Origin: Cellulosimicrobium terreum
GTDB lineage: Bacteria > Actinomycetota > Actinomycetes > Actinomycetales > Cellulomonadaceae
NCBI GenBank assembly: GCA_014803435.1
Contig: JACYFD010000001.1
Span: forward strand, 124,001-188,000
Direction: 5' to 3'
Length of the DNA: 64,000 bases
Part shown: in pieces, positions 16,298-24,748 of the stretch
Layout of the letters: every line of letters begins with the position of its first letter
How positions within the stretch are numbered: position 1 is the first letter of the stretch
The notes under the pieces: model-generated
What the model was told of the DNA's origin: nothing
Databases searched by the model: none
The model's input: only the letters and a program-made list of their open reading frames with translations
Position numbers and translations under genes: made by a program

Positions 16298-17854
16298 TCA
16301 GCGGGGGAGCGCCGCGTCCTCGACGACCGCGTCCTCGATTGCGGCGTCCTCGACGGCCGCGCCAGCAGCCGTCTTGTCCGGCGTGGGGCCGTGCGGGCCG
16401 CCGTCGACCTGCTCGACCGGCTTGGACAGGGTCGTCGCCACTCCCGCGGCCACGAGCGCGACGACCGCCCCGACCGTGAACGCGGTGTCGATCCCCCCGG
16501 CGAGCGCGGCCGTCTCGGACGAGCCGCTCGCGGTGAGGTTCCGCGCCGAGATGGTCATGATCGCGACGAAGATCGCCGTTCCCGCCGCACCGGCGAGCTG
16601 CTGGAGGGTCGCGAGCGTGGCGGACCCGTGGGCGTACATGTCGGGCTTGACGGACGACAGCGCGGTGGTGAACAGCGGCGTGAAGACGAACGCGAGGCCG
16701 AGGCTGAGCACGACGTGCGCGACGAGGACGTTCCAGGACGGTGAACCCTCGTGCACCCGGGTGAGGAGGAACATCGCACCGGAGACCGCGAGCAGCCCGG
16801 GGACGGCGAGCGGGCGCGGGCCGACCCGGTCGTACAGGCGCCCCACGCTCGGCGAGAGGACACCCATGAGGAGCCCGCCCGGGAGCATCGTGAGGCCGAT
16901 CTGGAGCGTCGTGAGCCCCAGGACGTCCCGCAGCAGCATGGGCAGCAGGATGATGACGCCGAACATCGCAACCATGCCGATCGCGAGGATGCCGAGGCCG
17001 GTGGAGAACCCGCGGGAGCGGAAGACCCGGAGGTCGAGCAGGGCGTCGTCGTGCTTCTGCAGCGAGAGCTGGCGCAGGCCGAACAGCACGAGCAGCACGG
17101 CTCCGATCGCCAGCGGCGCCCACAGGGGCAGGCCCGGGATCCCGGCGCCGTCCTGTGCGCCCTCGCCGAACGCCGACATGCCGTACACGAGCCCGCCGAA
17201 CGCGCCCACCGCGAGCAGCACGGAGAGCAGGTCCAGGTGGGCATGTGTACGTTCCGCGGTGTTGCGGACGTACCGGGCCCCGACGGCGAAGGCGATCAGC
17301 GCGATCGGCAGCACGACACCGAAGGTCCAGCGCCAGGTCGCGACCTCGATCACCGCACCGGACAGGGTGGGTCCGAGCGCGGGCGCGACGGAGATGACGA
17401 GCGACACGTTCCCCATCACGCGCCCACGGGTGGTCGCGGGGACGAGCGTCATGACGGTGGTCATGAGCAGCGGGAACAGGACGGCCGTCCCTGTCGCCTG
17501 CAGGACGCGCGCACCGAGCAGCACCCCGAAGGTCGGGGCCAGCGCGGCGAGCAGGGTCCCGGCGCTGAACACCGTCATCGCGGAGAGGTAGGCGACACGG
17601 GTGCCGACGCGGCCGATGAACCAGCCCGTCGTGGGGATGACGACGGCCATCGTCAGCAGGAACGCGGTCATGAGCCACTGGCCCGTCGCCGCGGAGATGC
17701 CGAACTCGTCCATGATCACCGGGATCGCGACGCTCATCGTCGTCTCGTTGAGGATCGCGACGAAGGTCGACACGAGGAGCAGCGCGATGACGAGGAAGTG
17801 TTCGCGCGAGAGGGTGGTGGGTGGCGCGGAGGATCTGGTCTCGGGTGACGTCAC
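16298..17854 (-). CDS. MFS multidrug efflux transporter, DHA2 (EmrB/LmrB-like) family
   Basis: 518 residues with about 12-14 hydrophobic helices. Seen: STFVAILNETTMSVAIPVIM, the DHA2 motif D1 equivalent in helix 1, motif A-like GWFIGRVGTRVAYL after helix 2, and VLQATGTAVLFPLLMTTVM with motif C-like SVAPALGPTLSG. Proton-driven drug export at the cytoplasmic membrane is the family function; the substrate is unknown. GTG at 17854 has GGAGA upstream; the longer frame adds only a Pro/Arg-rich head. A GGGAAT-N18-GTC sequence about 180 bp upstream resembles a SigR promoter. No regulator gene is adjacent. The acidic C-terminal tail is extended. Confidence 0.88.
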   Translation of the reverse strand: MTSPETRSSAPPTTLSREHFLVIALLLVSTFVAILNETTMSVAIPVIMDEFGISAATGQWLMTAFLLTMAVVIPTTGWFIGRVGTRVAYLSAMTVFSAGTLLAALAPTFGVLLGARVLQATGTAVLFPLLMTTVMTLVPATTRGRVMGNVSLVISVAPALGPTLSGAVIEVATWRWTFGVVLPIALIAFAVGARYVRNTAERTHAHLDLLSVLLAVGAFGGLVYGMSAFGEGAQDGAGIPGLPLWAPLAIGAVLLVLFGLRQLSLQKHDDALLDLRVFRSRGFSTGLGILAIGMVAMFGVIILLPMLLRDVLGLTTLQIGLTMLPGGLLMGVLSPSVGRLYDRVGPRPLAVPGLLAVSGAMFLLTRVHEGSPSWNVLVAHVVLSLGLAFVFTPLFTTALSSVKPDMYAHGSATLATLQQLAGAAGTAIFVAIMTISARNLTASGSSETAALAGGIDTAFTVGAVVALVAAGVATTLSKPVEQVDGGPHGPTPDKTAAGAAVEDAAIEDAVVEDAALPR

Positions 17855-18183
17855 GGGTGGTCTCCGCTCGCGTGGGTGGGCGCGCCGGTCTCGGTCCAGG
17901 CCGGCGGTGGCAGGTCCGACGTCGCGGGGTGGCGCGGCGTCGTCGGAGGTCGTCGGGTGTCGGTCAGCAGGAGTACGTGTCTGCCCGCGGTCAGGGTCGG
18001 ACCCGCGCCAGGCGCGGCGATCCGTACCCTGTACGACCACGATCCATCCTGCGTTATTCCCGCCTGACCTGACGACCTGTTTTCGGGCGCGGACTCATCG
18101 GCCTGGGCGTTCGTCGCGGATCTCACCTGCAGTCGGGTACCACGCACCCGCAGTCGCGCAGCGGTCGAGGCAGACCGCGGCGC
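17855..18183. other. 329-bp intergenic region upstream of the MFS gene
   Basis: No gene seen. On the minus strand 18035-18061 reads GGGAAT, 18 bases, GTC, one base off the SigR-type consensus seen at trxB. It would give a leader of about 175 bases for the MFS gene. The short spaced repeat GGGTACCACGCACCCGCAGT near 18135-18155 is unexplained. Confidence 0.35.
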
Positions 18184-19695
18184 TCAGCCGGCGCGAACGT
18201 ACTCCACGCTGGAGGAGATGGTGGCGTCGTGGATCCGCCAGACGTCACCCGCCGTGCTCGCGAGGGCGGCGGAGCTCGGACGCGCGGTGGCTGTGAAGGT
18301 GAAGTCGTCGTCCGACCCGATCCGGGTCGTGCGGAGCGAGGCCTTGGTCCAGGTACCGTTCGCCTCCCGATGGTAGACATGGAGGTTCTTGGTGTCGGTC
18401 CACCAGGACGTGAGAGTCCCGCGCAGCGTCGCGGTACCGGCTTGGCGGTCGTAGGAGCTGGACGTCGTCCGGACGTTCCAGGAGGGATCTTCCGAGGTCG
18501 CGAAGTTGTCGGGCAAGAAGAACAGCTCGTTCAGGAGGTACGGGTCCGCGATCGTCGATCGGACGGTCACGAGGGCGTTGCGGTACTGCGTGACCTCACC
18601 CGTCAGGATCACGGCTCGGACCATGGAGAGCTCGCGCGCGGTGGAGGCCCGAAGGGTGGTCGACAGCCCGGTTCGACCGAGGTCCTGCCAGTGTGTCGAG
18701 CCGCTCGGGAGGAACTCCCACCGGACCGTCGAACCACCGATGTTGCGCGCGTCGAGCGACAGGTGGATCAGGCTCCCGGACACGGCGTCGCGGTCCGCGG
18801 GCCGGATGAGGCCGCCGGAGAACTGCGCGTCGAGCAGGGGGCGCGGGATGTTCAGCGGCGGCTGGCGCAGCGACGGCCGATCCGTCGTCGCGGCGTAGTA
18901 CTCGACCTCTCCCGTGACGCGGTCCTCGATCATCCAGGAGTCGCCAGCCCGAGCGGCGCGGGCACCGGCGGACGTACGTGAGGAGAGGGTGACGTCGACG
19001 ACCCGCCCAGCGACCTTCTTCTTGGTGATCGTTCCCGTGTACCAGGTGCCGGAGGAGTCGACGTACGTGGCCTTGAGGTCGGAGACGAGAGCGGTCGCGT
19101 CGCGCTTCGTGAGTCGGAACGACCCGAGCACCCCGGTCGAGGTCGTCGACCCGGACAGAGCGGAGACCGCCCAGCCGGAGGTGATCGAGAAGGCGTCACC
19201 AGAGCGCATCTGAGAGTACGGATCGATCTCTTTCGAATGCACGCGTAGCCACGCCGGAGGTGAGTAGGAGACCTGGTCCCCTACCGTCTCGCGGAGTCGA
19301 ACCTGCCAGCCGTTGCGCGCGGTCACCGCTGTGATCGACAGGAACCAGTCGTGCTTGCCAGGGAGAACGGTCCACGTCTTCCCGCCGTCGTCGCTGTACT
19401 CCCAGGCGAGGTCTCCCACCGGGCCGTACTCCGGGACGAACCCTCCCGAGGCGACGGACTCCGGATAGAAGCGGGCCTCCTGGCCCGAGCCCACCTCGAC
19501 GTGCCTGATCGGAGAGTTTGTCATCGGAGACATCCCGGGTGCGGCCGTGGTGACGAGCTCCGTGCGCACGAGGGCCGATGCCACCGGGTCGTCCGCGACC
19601 GCGTTCGCGGGCGCAGCGACGGGCGTGGCGAGGGTCGCGGCGATGGTCGCGGCCACGACGAACCGAAGAGCGTGGACGGTGCGACGCAGCGGCAT
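18184..19695 (-). CDS. secreted protein of unknown function, paralogue A of a tandem pair
   Basis: 503 residues with a Sec-type signal peptide (basic RRTVHALRF, hydrophobic VVAATIAATLATPVAAPANA). Not recognised as a named family. It is beta-rich with a WEYSDDGGKTWTVLPG motif reminiscent of Ig-like/BNR-type repeats, then TAVTARNGWQVRLRETVG, and a C-terminal repeat ending DVWRIHDATISSSVEYVRAG. It is clearly homologous along its whole length to the neighbouring gene at 19793-21250, including several identical runs (SSAALASTAGDVWRIHDAT-type). ATG at 19695 follows GAGGAG. Both copies share a conserved leader. Extracellular or wall location is inferred; function unknown. Confidence 0.75.
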   Translation of the reverse strand: MPLRRTVHALRFVVAATIAATLATPVAAPANAVADDPVASALVRTELVTTAAPGMSPMTNSPIRHVEVGSGQEARFYPESVASGGFVPEYGPVGDLAWEYSDDGGKTWTVLPGKHDWFLSITAVTARNGWQVRLRETVGDQVSYSPPAWLRVHSKEIDPYSQMRSGDAFSITSGWAVSALSGSTTSTGVLGSFRLTKRDATALVSDLKATYVDSSGTWYTGTITKKKVAGRVVDVTLSSRTSAGARAARAGDSWMIEDRVTGEVEYYAATTDRPSLRQPPLNIPRPLLDAQFSGGLIRPADRDAVSGSLIHLSLDARNIGGSTVRWEFLPSGSTHWQDLGRTGLSTTLRASTARELSMVRAVILTGEVTQYRNALVTVRSTIADPYLLNELFFLPDNFATSEDPSWNVRTTSSSYDRQAGTATLRGTLTSWWTDTKNLHVYHREANGTWTKASLRTTRIGSDDDFTFTATARPSSAALASTAGDVWRIHDATISSSVEYVRAG

Positions 19696-19714
19696 GGCGC
19701 TCCTCAGATGGGTG

Positions 19715-19737
19715 ACGAGGGCGACAAAATACCAGGA
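19715..19737 (-). promoter_or_regulatory. conserved leader/promoter element of paralogue A
   Basis: The 23-bp element differs at one base from 21269-21291 and sits 19 bp before the start codon (18 bp in the other copy). It contains TATTTT, a possible -10 box (TACTTT in the other copy). Confidence 0.5.
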
Positions 19738-19792
19738 AGGTGGGCAGCGCGAGGACAAGCGTCCCCGAGCCGTCCCTGGGCTGGCGCAGCTC

Positions 19793-21250
19793 TCATCCGG
19801 TGCGCAGGAACTCCACGCTCGAGGAGACGGTGGCGTCGTGGATCCGCCACACGTCACCCGCTGTGCTCGCGAGCGCAGCGGAGCCCGGGCGCGCGGTTGC
19901 CGTGAAGGCGAACGGCTGCCCCCACTCGCCCTGGGTCGCGCGGATCGAGGCCATGGTCCAGGTGCCGTTCGCCTCACGGTGGTAGACGCGAAGGTTCTTG
20001 ACGTCGGTCCACGTCGGCGTGAAGGTCCCGCGCAGCGTCGCAGTACCTGCCGCTCGGTCATAGGTGCTCGACCGCGGGACGACGGTCCAGGTGGGGTATT
20101 GCCGGTGCGTGGTGCTCCAGGCGAGCTGGAGAGTGATCCCGTGCTGGGGGTCGAGCGCGTACGGGTCGGCGAGCGTCGAGCGGATCTGCAGGCTGACGGG
20201 TTGGTACTGCACGTAGCCGTTCGACCGGATCACGGCACGCAAAGATGCGCCGTCGCGGGCCGACGATGCGCGGAGCGTGGTCGAGGTGCCGGTACGGCCG
20301 AGGTCCTGCCAGGTCTCGCCGTACTCGTGGCGAGGGCGAAGCTCCCACCGTACGGACGCGTCGCCGAGGCGCCGGTGGTTGCGGGTCTCGAAACGCATGA
20401 GGTCCCCGGCGCGGGCGTAGCCGCCGGTCGTCTGGAGTAGGCCCTCGCCGATCTGGGCAGCAAGCAGCGGACGCGGCACCTCGAGCGCCGGCTGCCGCAT
20501 GGCCGGTCGGTCGGTCGTCGCCGCGAAGTACTCGGTCTCACCGGTGACGGTGTCGACGATCTTCCAGACGTCGCCGGTACGCGCGGCCCGGGTGGCCGCG
20601 GAGGTCTTGGAGGAGACGGTGACGTCGACGACGGCGCCTGCGACGCGGTCCTTGCGGATCGTGCCGGGGGTCCAGGTGCCCGAGGAGTCGCGGTAGGAGA
20701 CCTGCAGGTCCGAGACCGTGGCTGTCCGGTCGACCTTGGTGAGCCGGACTCTGCCGAGGACCCCCGTCGAGGTGGTCGAGCCGGACCGTGCGGCGACGGC
20801 CCAACCGGACGTGAGGGCAAAGGCCGTTCCCGCGCTGGACTGCGGGAACGGGTCCTTCACCGTCGAGTGCACCCGGAGCCACGCTGGCGCGGAGTAGGTG
20901 GTCGTGCCACCGGACGTCGCGCGCTGCCGCACCTGCCAGCCGTCGCGCGCGGTCACGGCCGTGATCGTGAGGTACCCGGAGGTCTTGCCGGCGAGCACGG
21001 CCCACGTCGTCCCGCCGTCGGCGCTGTACTCCCACGCGCGGGTGCCGTACAGGGGTGGCTCGGGGGCGAAGTACGCCTCCTGGCCCGACGTCGTCTCGAC
21101 GTGCTCGATCGCCGGGAGTGCGGTGGCCTGGTCCGCCGCCACCGCCGAGGCGGTCGTCGTGAGCGGGTTCGCGACGGCGGAGGCGGGGACGGCGAGCGAC
21201 GCCGCGACGACGACGGCGCAGGCGGAACGGACGAGGTGGCGCAGCGGCAC
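19793..21250 (-). CDS. secreted protein of unknown function, paralogue B of a tandem pair
   Basis: 485 residues starting at GTG behind GAGGAG, with a signal peptide (LVRSACAVVVAASLAVPASAVA). The domain order is the same as in paralogue A: WEYSADGGTTWAVLAG near residue 75, TAVTARDGWQVRQRA, SGWAVAARSGSTTSTGVLG, ETEYFAATTDRPAMRQP, and the C-terminal GDVWRIHDATVSSSVEFLRTG. Differences are spread along the sequence, so this is a real duplicated pair, not a repeat artefact. It starts only 13 bp after the MFS gene and its promoter-like element lies in the MFS 3' end. No catalytic motif is recognised. Confidence 0.75.
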   Translation of the reverse strand: MPLRHLVRSACAVVVAASLAVPASAVANPLTTTASAVAADQATALPAIEHVETTSGQEAYFAPEPPLYGTRAWEYSADGGTTWAVLAGKTSGYLTITAVTARDGWQVRQRATSGGTTTYSAPAWLRVHSTVKDPFPQSSAGTAFALTSGWAVAARSGSTTSTGVLGRVRLTKVDRTATVSDLQVSYRDSSGTWTPGTIRKDRVAGAVVDVTVSSKTSAATRAARTGDVWKIVDTVTGETEYFAATTDRPAMRQPALEVPRPLLAAQIGEGLLQTTGGYARAGDLMRFETRNHRRLGDASVRWELRPRHEYGETWQDLGRTGTSTTLRASSARDGASLRAVIRSNGYVQYQPVSLQIRSTLADPYALDPQHGITLQLAWSTTHRQYPTWTVVPRSSTYDRAAGTATLRGTFTPTWTDVKNLRVYHREANGTWTMASIRATQGEWGQPFAFTATARPGSAALASTAGDVWRIHDATVSSSVEFLRTG

Positions 21251-21263
21251 GGTGCTCCTCAGG

Positions 21264-22613
21264 TCAGGACGAGGGCGACAAAGTACCAGGATCGGACGCG
21301 CTGGCTGGCGCGGGGACGTCGTCGGGCAGGGGGCCGACGGGCGTGGCGCTCCGCGCCCCGCGTGACCACATGAGGACCGCGGCGACGACGTAGGCCACGG
21401 CGAGCGCGACGAACACGCCGCGGGACCAGCCCTCGTCCGGGAGCGTGAACGCCGCGAGCGCGGCGGCTCCGACGAACGCCGCGTTGTACAGGACGTCGTA
21501 GAAGGCGAAGGCGCGGCCGCGGTAGGCGTCGTCGGTGTCGCGCTGCACGATCGTGTCGACGGCGATCTTGGTGCCTTGGGCGGCGAGACCGAGGAGTGCG
21601 GCGCCGACGTACACGACGACGCGCGTGGGCTCGGTGAGGAACAGGAGCTGGCTCGCGGCAGCGAGCAGCAGCATGATCGCGATCCACACCTGCGGGCCGG
21701 TGTACCGGGAGAGCGTGGGCGTCAGCACGACGGCGCCCGCCCCGCCGACCCCTGTCAGCCCGATGACGACGGCGAAGGTCGCGAGGCCGGCGTCCTGGTT
21801 GCCGGGGTCGAGCAGGTTGCGGGACATGAGGATGGACGCGATGAACACGACGCCGTAGAGGAAGCGGTGCGCGGCCATGGCGAGGAGCGCCTGGCCGGGG
21901 GTGCGTCGCGCGACGAGGTAGCGCGCACCGTCGACGAGCCCGCGGGCGACCTTGGCGATCTCGCTCGTGATGGCGGACTCGGCGGGCCGCTCGGGCCCGA
22001 GGCGCGTGCGGCCGAGCCGCAGCGCCAGGAGCGACGCGAGGCCGAACACGATCCCCGCGCACACGAGCGCGGACGAGTCCTTGACGCGCCCGGGCTCGAA
22101 CGTGAGGCCCAGCAGGAACCCGATGCCGCCGCCGACGAACGCCGCGCCCGCGCCGAGCGTGGGTGTGAGGGAGTTCGCGGTGAGCAGCAGCGGGCCGTCG
22201 ACGACGCGCGGCAGCCCCGCGGAGAGCCCGGCGAGCAGGAAGCGGTTCACCGACAGGGCTGCGAGACCGATCGCGTAGATCCAGCCGCTCACGCCGCCGG
22301 CCAGCATCATGCCCGCCATCCCCAGCGCCAGCACGACCCGCACCGCGTTGCCCCACACGAGCACCTGGCGGCGCTGCCACCGGTCGAGGAACACGCCCGC
22401 GAACGGCCCGACGATCGTGAACGGCGCGAGCATCACCGCGAACGCTCCGGCGATCGCCGTCGCGGTGCCCTGCGACTCGGGGGAGAAGAACAGCAGGGAC
22501 GCGAGGCCGACCTGGAACATGCCGTCGCCCGCCTGCGACACCAGCCGGACGGCGAACAGCTTGCGGAAGCCCTCCAGGCGCAGCAGCGCCCGTAGCTCCG
22601 AGATCACACCCAC
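21264..22613 (-). CDS. MFS transporter (MFS_3/enterobactin-exporter-like)
   Basis: 449 residues, about 12 hydrophobic helices. It begins ALLRLEGFRKLFAVRLVSQAGDGMFQVGLASL, typical of the MFS_3 group with no large N-terminal domain; the motif A-like loop is FAGVFLDRWQRRQVLVWGN. The substrate is unknown. GTG at 22613, 10 bp after the stop of the upstream gene, or GTG at 22607 are the possible starts; neither has a good ribosome-binding site, which suggests coupling to the gene above. The gene ends 13 bp before paralogue B. The long N-terminal part of the open frame is a shadow of the upstream gene. Confidence 0.82.
   Translation of the reverse strand: MGVISELRALLRLEGFRKLFAVRLVSQAGDGMFQVGLASLLFFSPESQGTATAIAGAFAVMLAPFTIVGPFAGVFLDRWQRRQVLVWGNAVRVVLALGMAGMMLAGGVSGWIYAIGLAALSVNRFLLAGLSAGLPRVVDGPLLLTANSLTPTLGAGAAFVGGGIGFLLGLTFEPGRVKDSSALVCAGIVFGLASLLALRLGRTRLGPERPAESAITSEIAKVARGLVDGARYLVARRTPGQALLAMAAHRFLYGVVFIASILMSRNLLDPGNQDAGLATFAVVIGLTGVGGAGAVVLTPTLSRYTGPQVWIAIMLLLAAASQLLFLTEPTRVVVYVGAALLGLAAQGTKIAVDTIVQRDTDDAYRGRAFAFYDVLYNAAFVGAAALAAFTLPDEGWSRGVFVALAVAYVVAAVLMWSRGARSATPVGPLPDDVPAPASASDPGTLSPSS
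21269..21291 (-). promoter_or_regulatory. conserved leader/promoter element of paralogue B
   Basis: Same 23-bp element as before paralogue A with TACTTT as the likely -10 box. It overlaps the last codons of the upstream MFS gene. Confidence 0.5.
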
Positions 22614-22623
22614 GGCGTCAAGG

Positions 22624-23379
22624 TTACGGGGCAGCGAGGTCGGGCAGGACCGGCACGGGTTCGTCGCGGTCCGCGGGGGAGAGCTCGATGACGAGCGGTG
22701 CGTCCTGGCCCGTGTCTGCGTCGACGCGGTGGAGCGTCCCCGCGTCGTCGACGGCGTAGCGCACGAGGTCGCTGGGCCCGCCGTCGGGCCCGGGCCCGGT
22801 GAAGACGTCGACCTGCTGCGGTCCGTCCGGTCCGTCCACCTCCGTGGTCCCGACCCACCGCGCCCCGTTCTGCCGCAGCAGCACGGGGTTCTCGGGGCGG
22901 TCGGATCCGAGGTTGAGCGCGAGCCGCAGCGCGGTGTCGAGAGGGTCGCCGGGGGCCATGGCCGCGACCTGCCACCCGTCGTCGGGCAGCTCTGCGGGCG
23001 GCTCCTCGCCCGAGGTCTCCCGCACGCCCTTGCCCTCCAGCGTCCACTGCAGCAGCGCGTGCCGGGGCGGGTCATCGCCGGTCTCGACGACCGCGTACCC
23101 GGCGTGGTCGCGCAGGTCGACGCGTCCCGTGACGTGCAGGGTCTGGTCCTCGACGGGGACGGTCATCGCGAGGTCGACGAGCTGCGTCTCCCACGCGCCG
23201 AACCGCGCGACCGCGAGCCGCTCGGCCTCCTCCGTGGTCACCGGTCGCGCGTCGGTCTCACCGCCGCGCGACACGAGCACGACGACGACTGCCGCGACCG
23301 CCGCCACGGTGACGGCCAGGAGGGTCAGCAGCAGGACGCGGGTGCGTCGGGTCGGCGTCCCGCGGCCGGCGCCGCTCAC
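22624..23379 (-). CDS. single-pass membrane-anchored protein of unknown function
   Basis: 251 residues. A short basic head is followed by one transmembrane helix near residues 16-37 (VLLLTLLAVTVAAVAAVVVVL) and an extracytoplasmic domain of about 210 residues with no motif I recognise. It contains WTLEGKGVRETSGEEPP and PENPVLLRQNGARWVG. The GTG start overlaps the stop of the beta-helix gene (GTGA), so the two are co-translated. The MFS gene follows after 10 bp. The three probably form one envelope-related operon. Confidence 0.7.
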   Translation of the reverse strand: MSGAGRGTPTRRTRVLLLTLLAVTVAAVAAVVVVLVSRGGETDARPVTTEEAERLAVARFGAWETQLVDLAMTVPVEDQTLHVTGRVDLRDHAGYAVVETGDDPPRHALLQWTLEGKGVRETSGEEPPAELPDDGWQVAAMAPGDPLDTALRLALNLGSDRPENPVLLRQNGARWVGTTEVDGPDGPQQVDVFTGPGPDGGPSDLVRYAVDDAGTLHRVDADTGQDAPLVIELSPADRDEPVPVLPDLAAP

Positions 23380-24725
23380 GCGCGTCCCCGGTCCGCGAGG
23401 AGATCGGCCGCCGGGACCTCGGCCGCGTCGGCGAGCGCCTCGACCTCCTGCCACTGCCTGTCCGTCCACCCCGGGGCGGACCAGACCGGGGCGTCGGGCC
23501 CTGCCGGCCCCGCGGCGTCGGGCACGGAGGGCTGCGCAGGGGGTGGGGCGACGTCGCGGAACGAGATCCCCGGCGGGGCGGCTTCCCCGGTCAGGGCGAC
23601 GCCCGCGGCGCGGGTGCTGCCGCCGTCGTCGCACGACCACCCGTCCAGCAGCCCGTCCGGCGACGTCGTGGCCAGCTCGTTCCCGACGGCGCACAGCCCG
23701 GCCCCCGGGGCGCGCTCGCTCGCGGTGTAGGCCAGGTCGACACCGTTGCCGTCGAGGACGTTCCCCTCGACCCGGTTCCCGTCGGGGGCGACGTCCTCCA
23801 CGGACCCGATCAGCACTCCGGCGAGCGGGTTCTGCCCGACCCGGTTGCGGGCGAGCACGTCGTCCTGCCCGCCGGACACGACGACACCGAGACCGAACGC
23901 TCCGTCCGCCTGCGCGGGCGTGTCGGGGTTCGCGTTGCCGGACACGACGTTGCCCGCGAACGTCGTGCCGCGCTGCGGCACGAACGCCTCCTGGTAGTCC
24001 GACATGAGCGCCGCACCCACGCGGTTCCCCGCGAAGCGGTTGCCCGTCACGACCACGGGCGCGCTCGCGTTCGTCTGCTCGTACCCGACGGCGTTGGCCT
24101 CCGCGACGTTGTCGCGCACCACGATCCGGCACTCCTGGCACTGCCCGACGTAGAACCCCGAGTCCGCGTGCCCCGACGCGTAGCTCTGCTCGACGACCCC
24201 GTCCTGCGCGTCGAACGCGTAGACGCCGTACAGACCGTTGTTCGACGCCGTCACGTACCGCACCGCGAACCCCTGCAGCGGGGGGTTCGCGTCCGGGTCG
24301 AGGCGCGTGTACCCGTCGCTGCCGCGCGCGAGCCCGCCCGTCTCGTCCGCGAGGCCCGTGACGAGCACGCCGTTGAGCGTGTGGTTCCGCACGGTCAGGT
24401 TCTCGACGCTCACGCCCGGCGCGGTGACCACGACCCCGTTCGGGCGCAGCCCGCCGCCGTCGATCACGACGCCGTCCCGGTCAGTCCCGCGCAGCGTCAC
24501 GCCCGGCGTGGTGACCTGCACCGACTCCTCGTACGTCCCGGGCTCGACCTCGACCGTCCCACCCTCGGCCACGCGGTCCACGGCGTCCTGGATCGAGGCG
24601 CCCGCGGAGACGGTGAGCGTGTCGGCGGCGTCTGCGCCGCTCTCACCCGTGCACGCCGCGAGGACGCCCACGCACGCGACGACGAGCGCGAGCGCGGGAG
24701 CCGCCAGGCGCGGGGGGCGTCGCAT
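23376..24725 (-). CDS. right-handed parallel beta-helix repeat lipoprotein
   Basis: Exported lipoprotein: n-region RRPPRLAA, hydrophobic core and lipobox VLAAC near residue 24. Residues 40-330 are parallel beta-helix repeats of the pectate-lyase/NosD type: QDAVDRVAEGGTVEVEPGTY, then ENLTVRNHTLNGVLV, RIVVRDNVAEANAVG and VVVTGNRFAGNRVGA. Family members bind or cleave polysaccharides; no catalytic residues could be assigned. The C-terminus is Pro-rich, ending with a helical SHOCT-like tail. A TAGTGT box ends 7 bases before ATG, so it is probably leaderless, sharing 23 bp with the divergent peroxidase gene. Confidence 0.8.
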   Translation of the reverse strand: MRRPPRLAAPALALVVACVGVLAACTGESGADAADTLTVSAGASIQDAVDRVAEGGTVEVEPGTYEESVQVTTPGVTLRGTDRDGVVIDGGGLRPNGVVVTAPGVSVENLTVRNHTLNGVLVTGLADETGGLARGSDGYTRLDPDANPPLQGFAVRYVTASNNGLYGVYAFDAQDGVVEQSYASGHADSGFYVGQCQECRIVVRDNVAEANAVGYEQTNASAPVVVTGNRFAGNRVGAALMSDYQEAFVPQRGTTFAGNVVSGNANPDTPAQADGAFGLGVVVSGGQDDVLARNRVGQNPLAGVLIGSVEDVAPDGNRVEGNVLDGNGVDLAYTASERAPGAGLCAVGNELATTSPDGLLDGWSCDDGGSTRAAGVALTGEAAPPGISFRDVAPPPAQPSVPDAAGPAGPDAPVWSAPGWTDRQWQEVEALADAAEVPAADLLADRGRA

Positions 24726-24732
24726 GCGCCGC

Positions 24733-24742
24733 ACACTACCCT
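24733..24742. promoter_or_regulatory. overlapping divergent -10 boxes (beta-helix gene and DyP gene)
   Basis: TAGTGT on the minus strand (24733-24738) is 7 bases from the ATG at 24725. TACCCT on the plus strand (24737-24742) is 6 bases from the ATG at 24749. The hexamers share two base pairs, so the two promoters should exclude each other. Confidence 0.55.
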
Positions 24743-24748
24743 CGGACC

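Noticed and set aside
14619-17678. 1019-residue open frame on the minus strand
   Set aside because: It runs antisense through cca and then in a wrong frame of the MFS gene; it is Arg/Asp/Val-rich with no domain and both underlying genes are clear.
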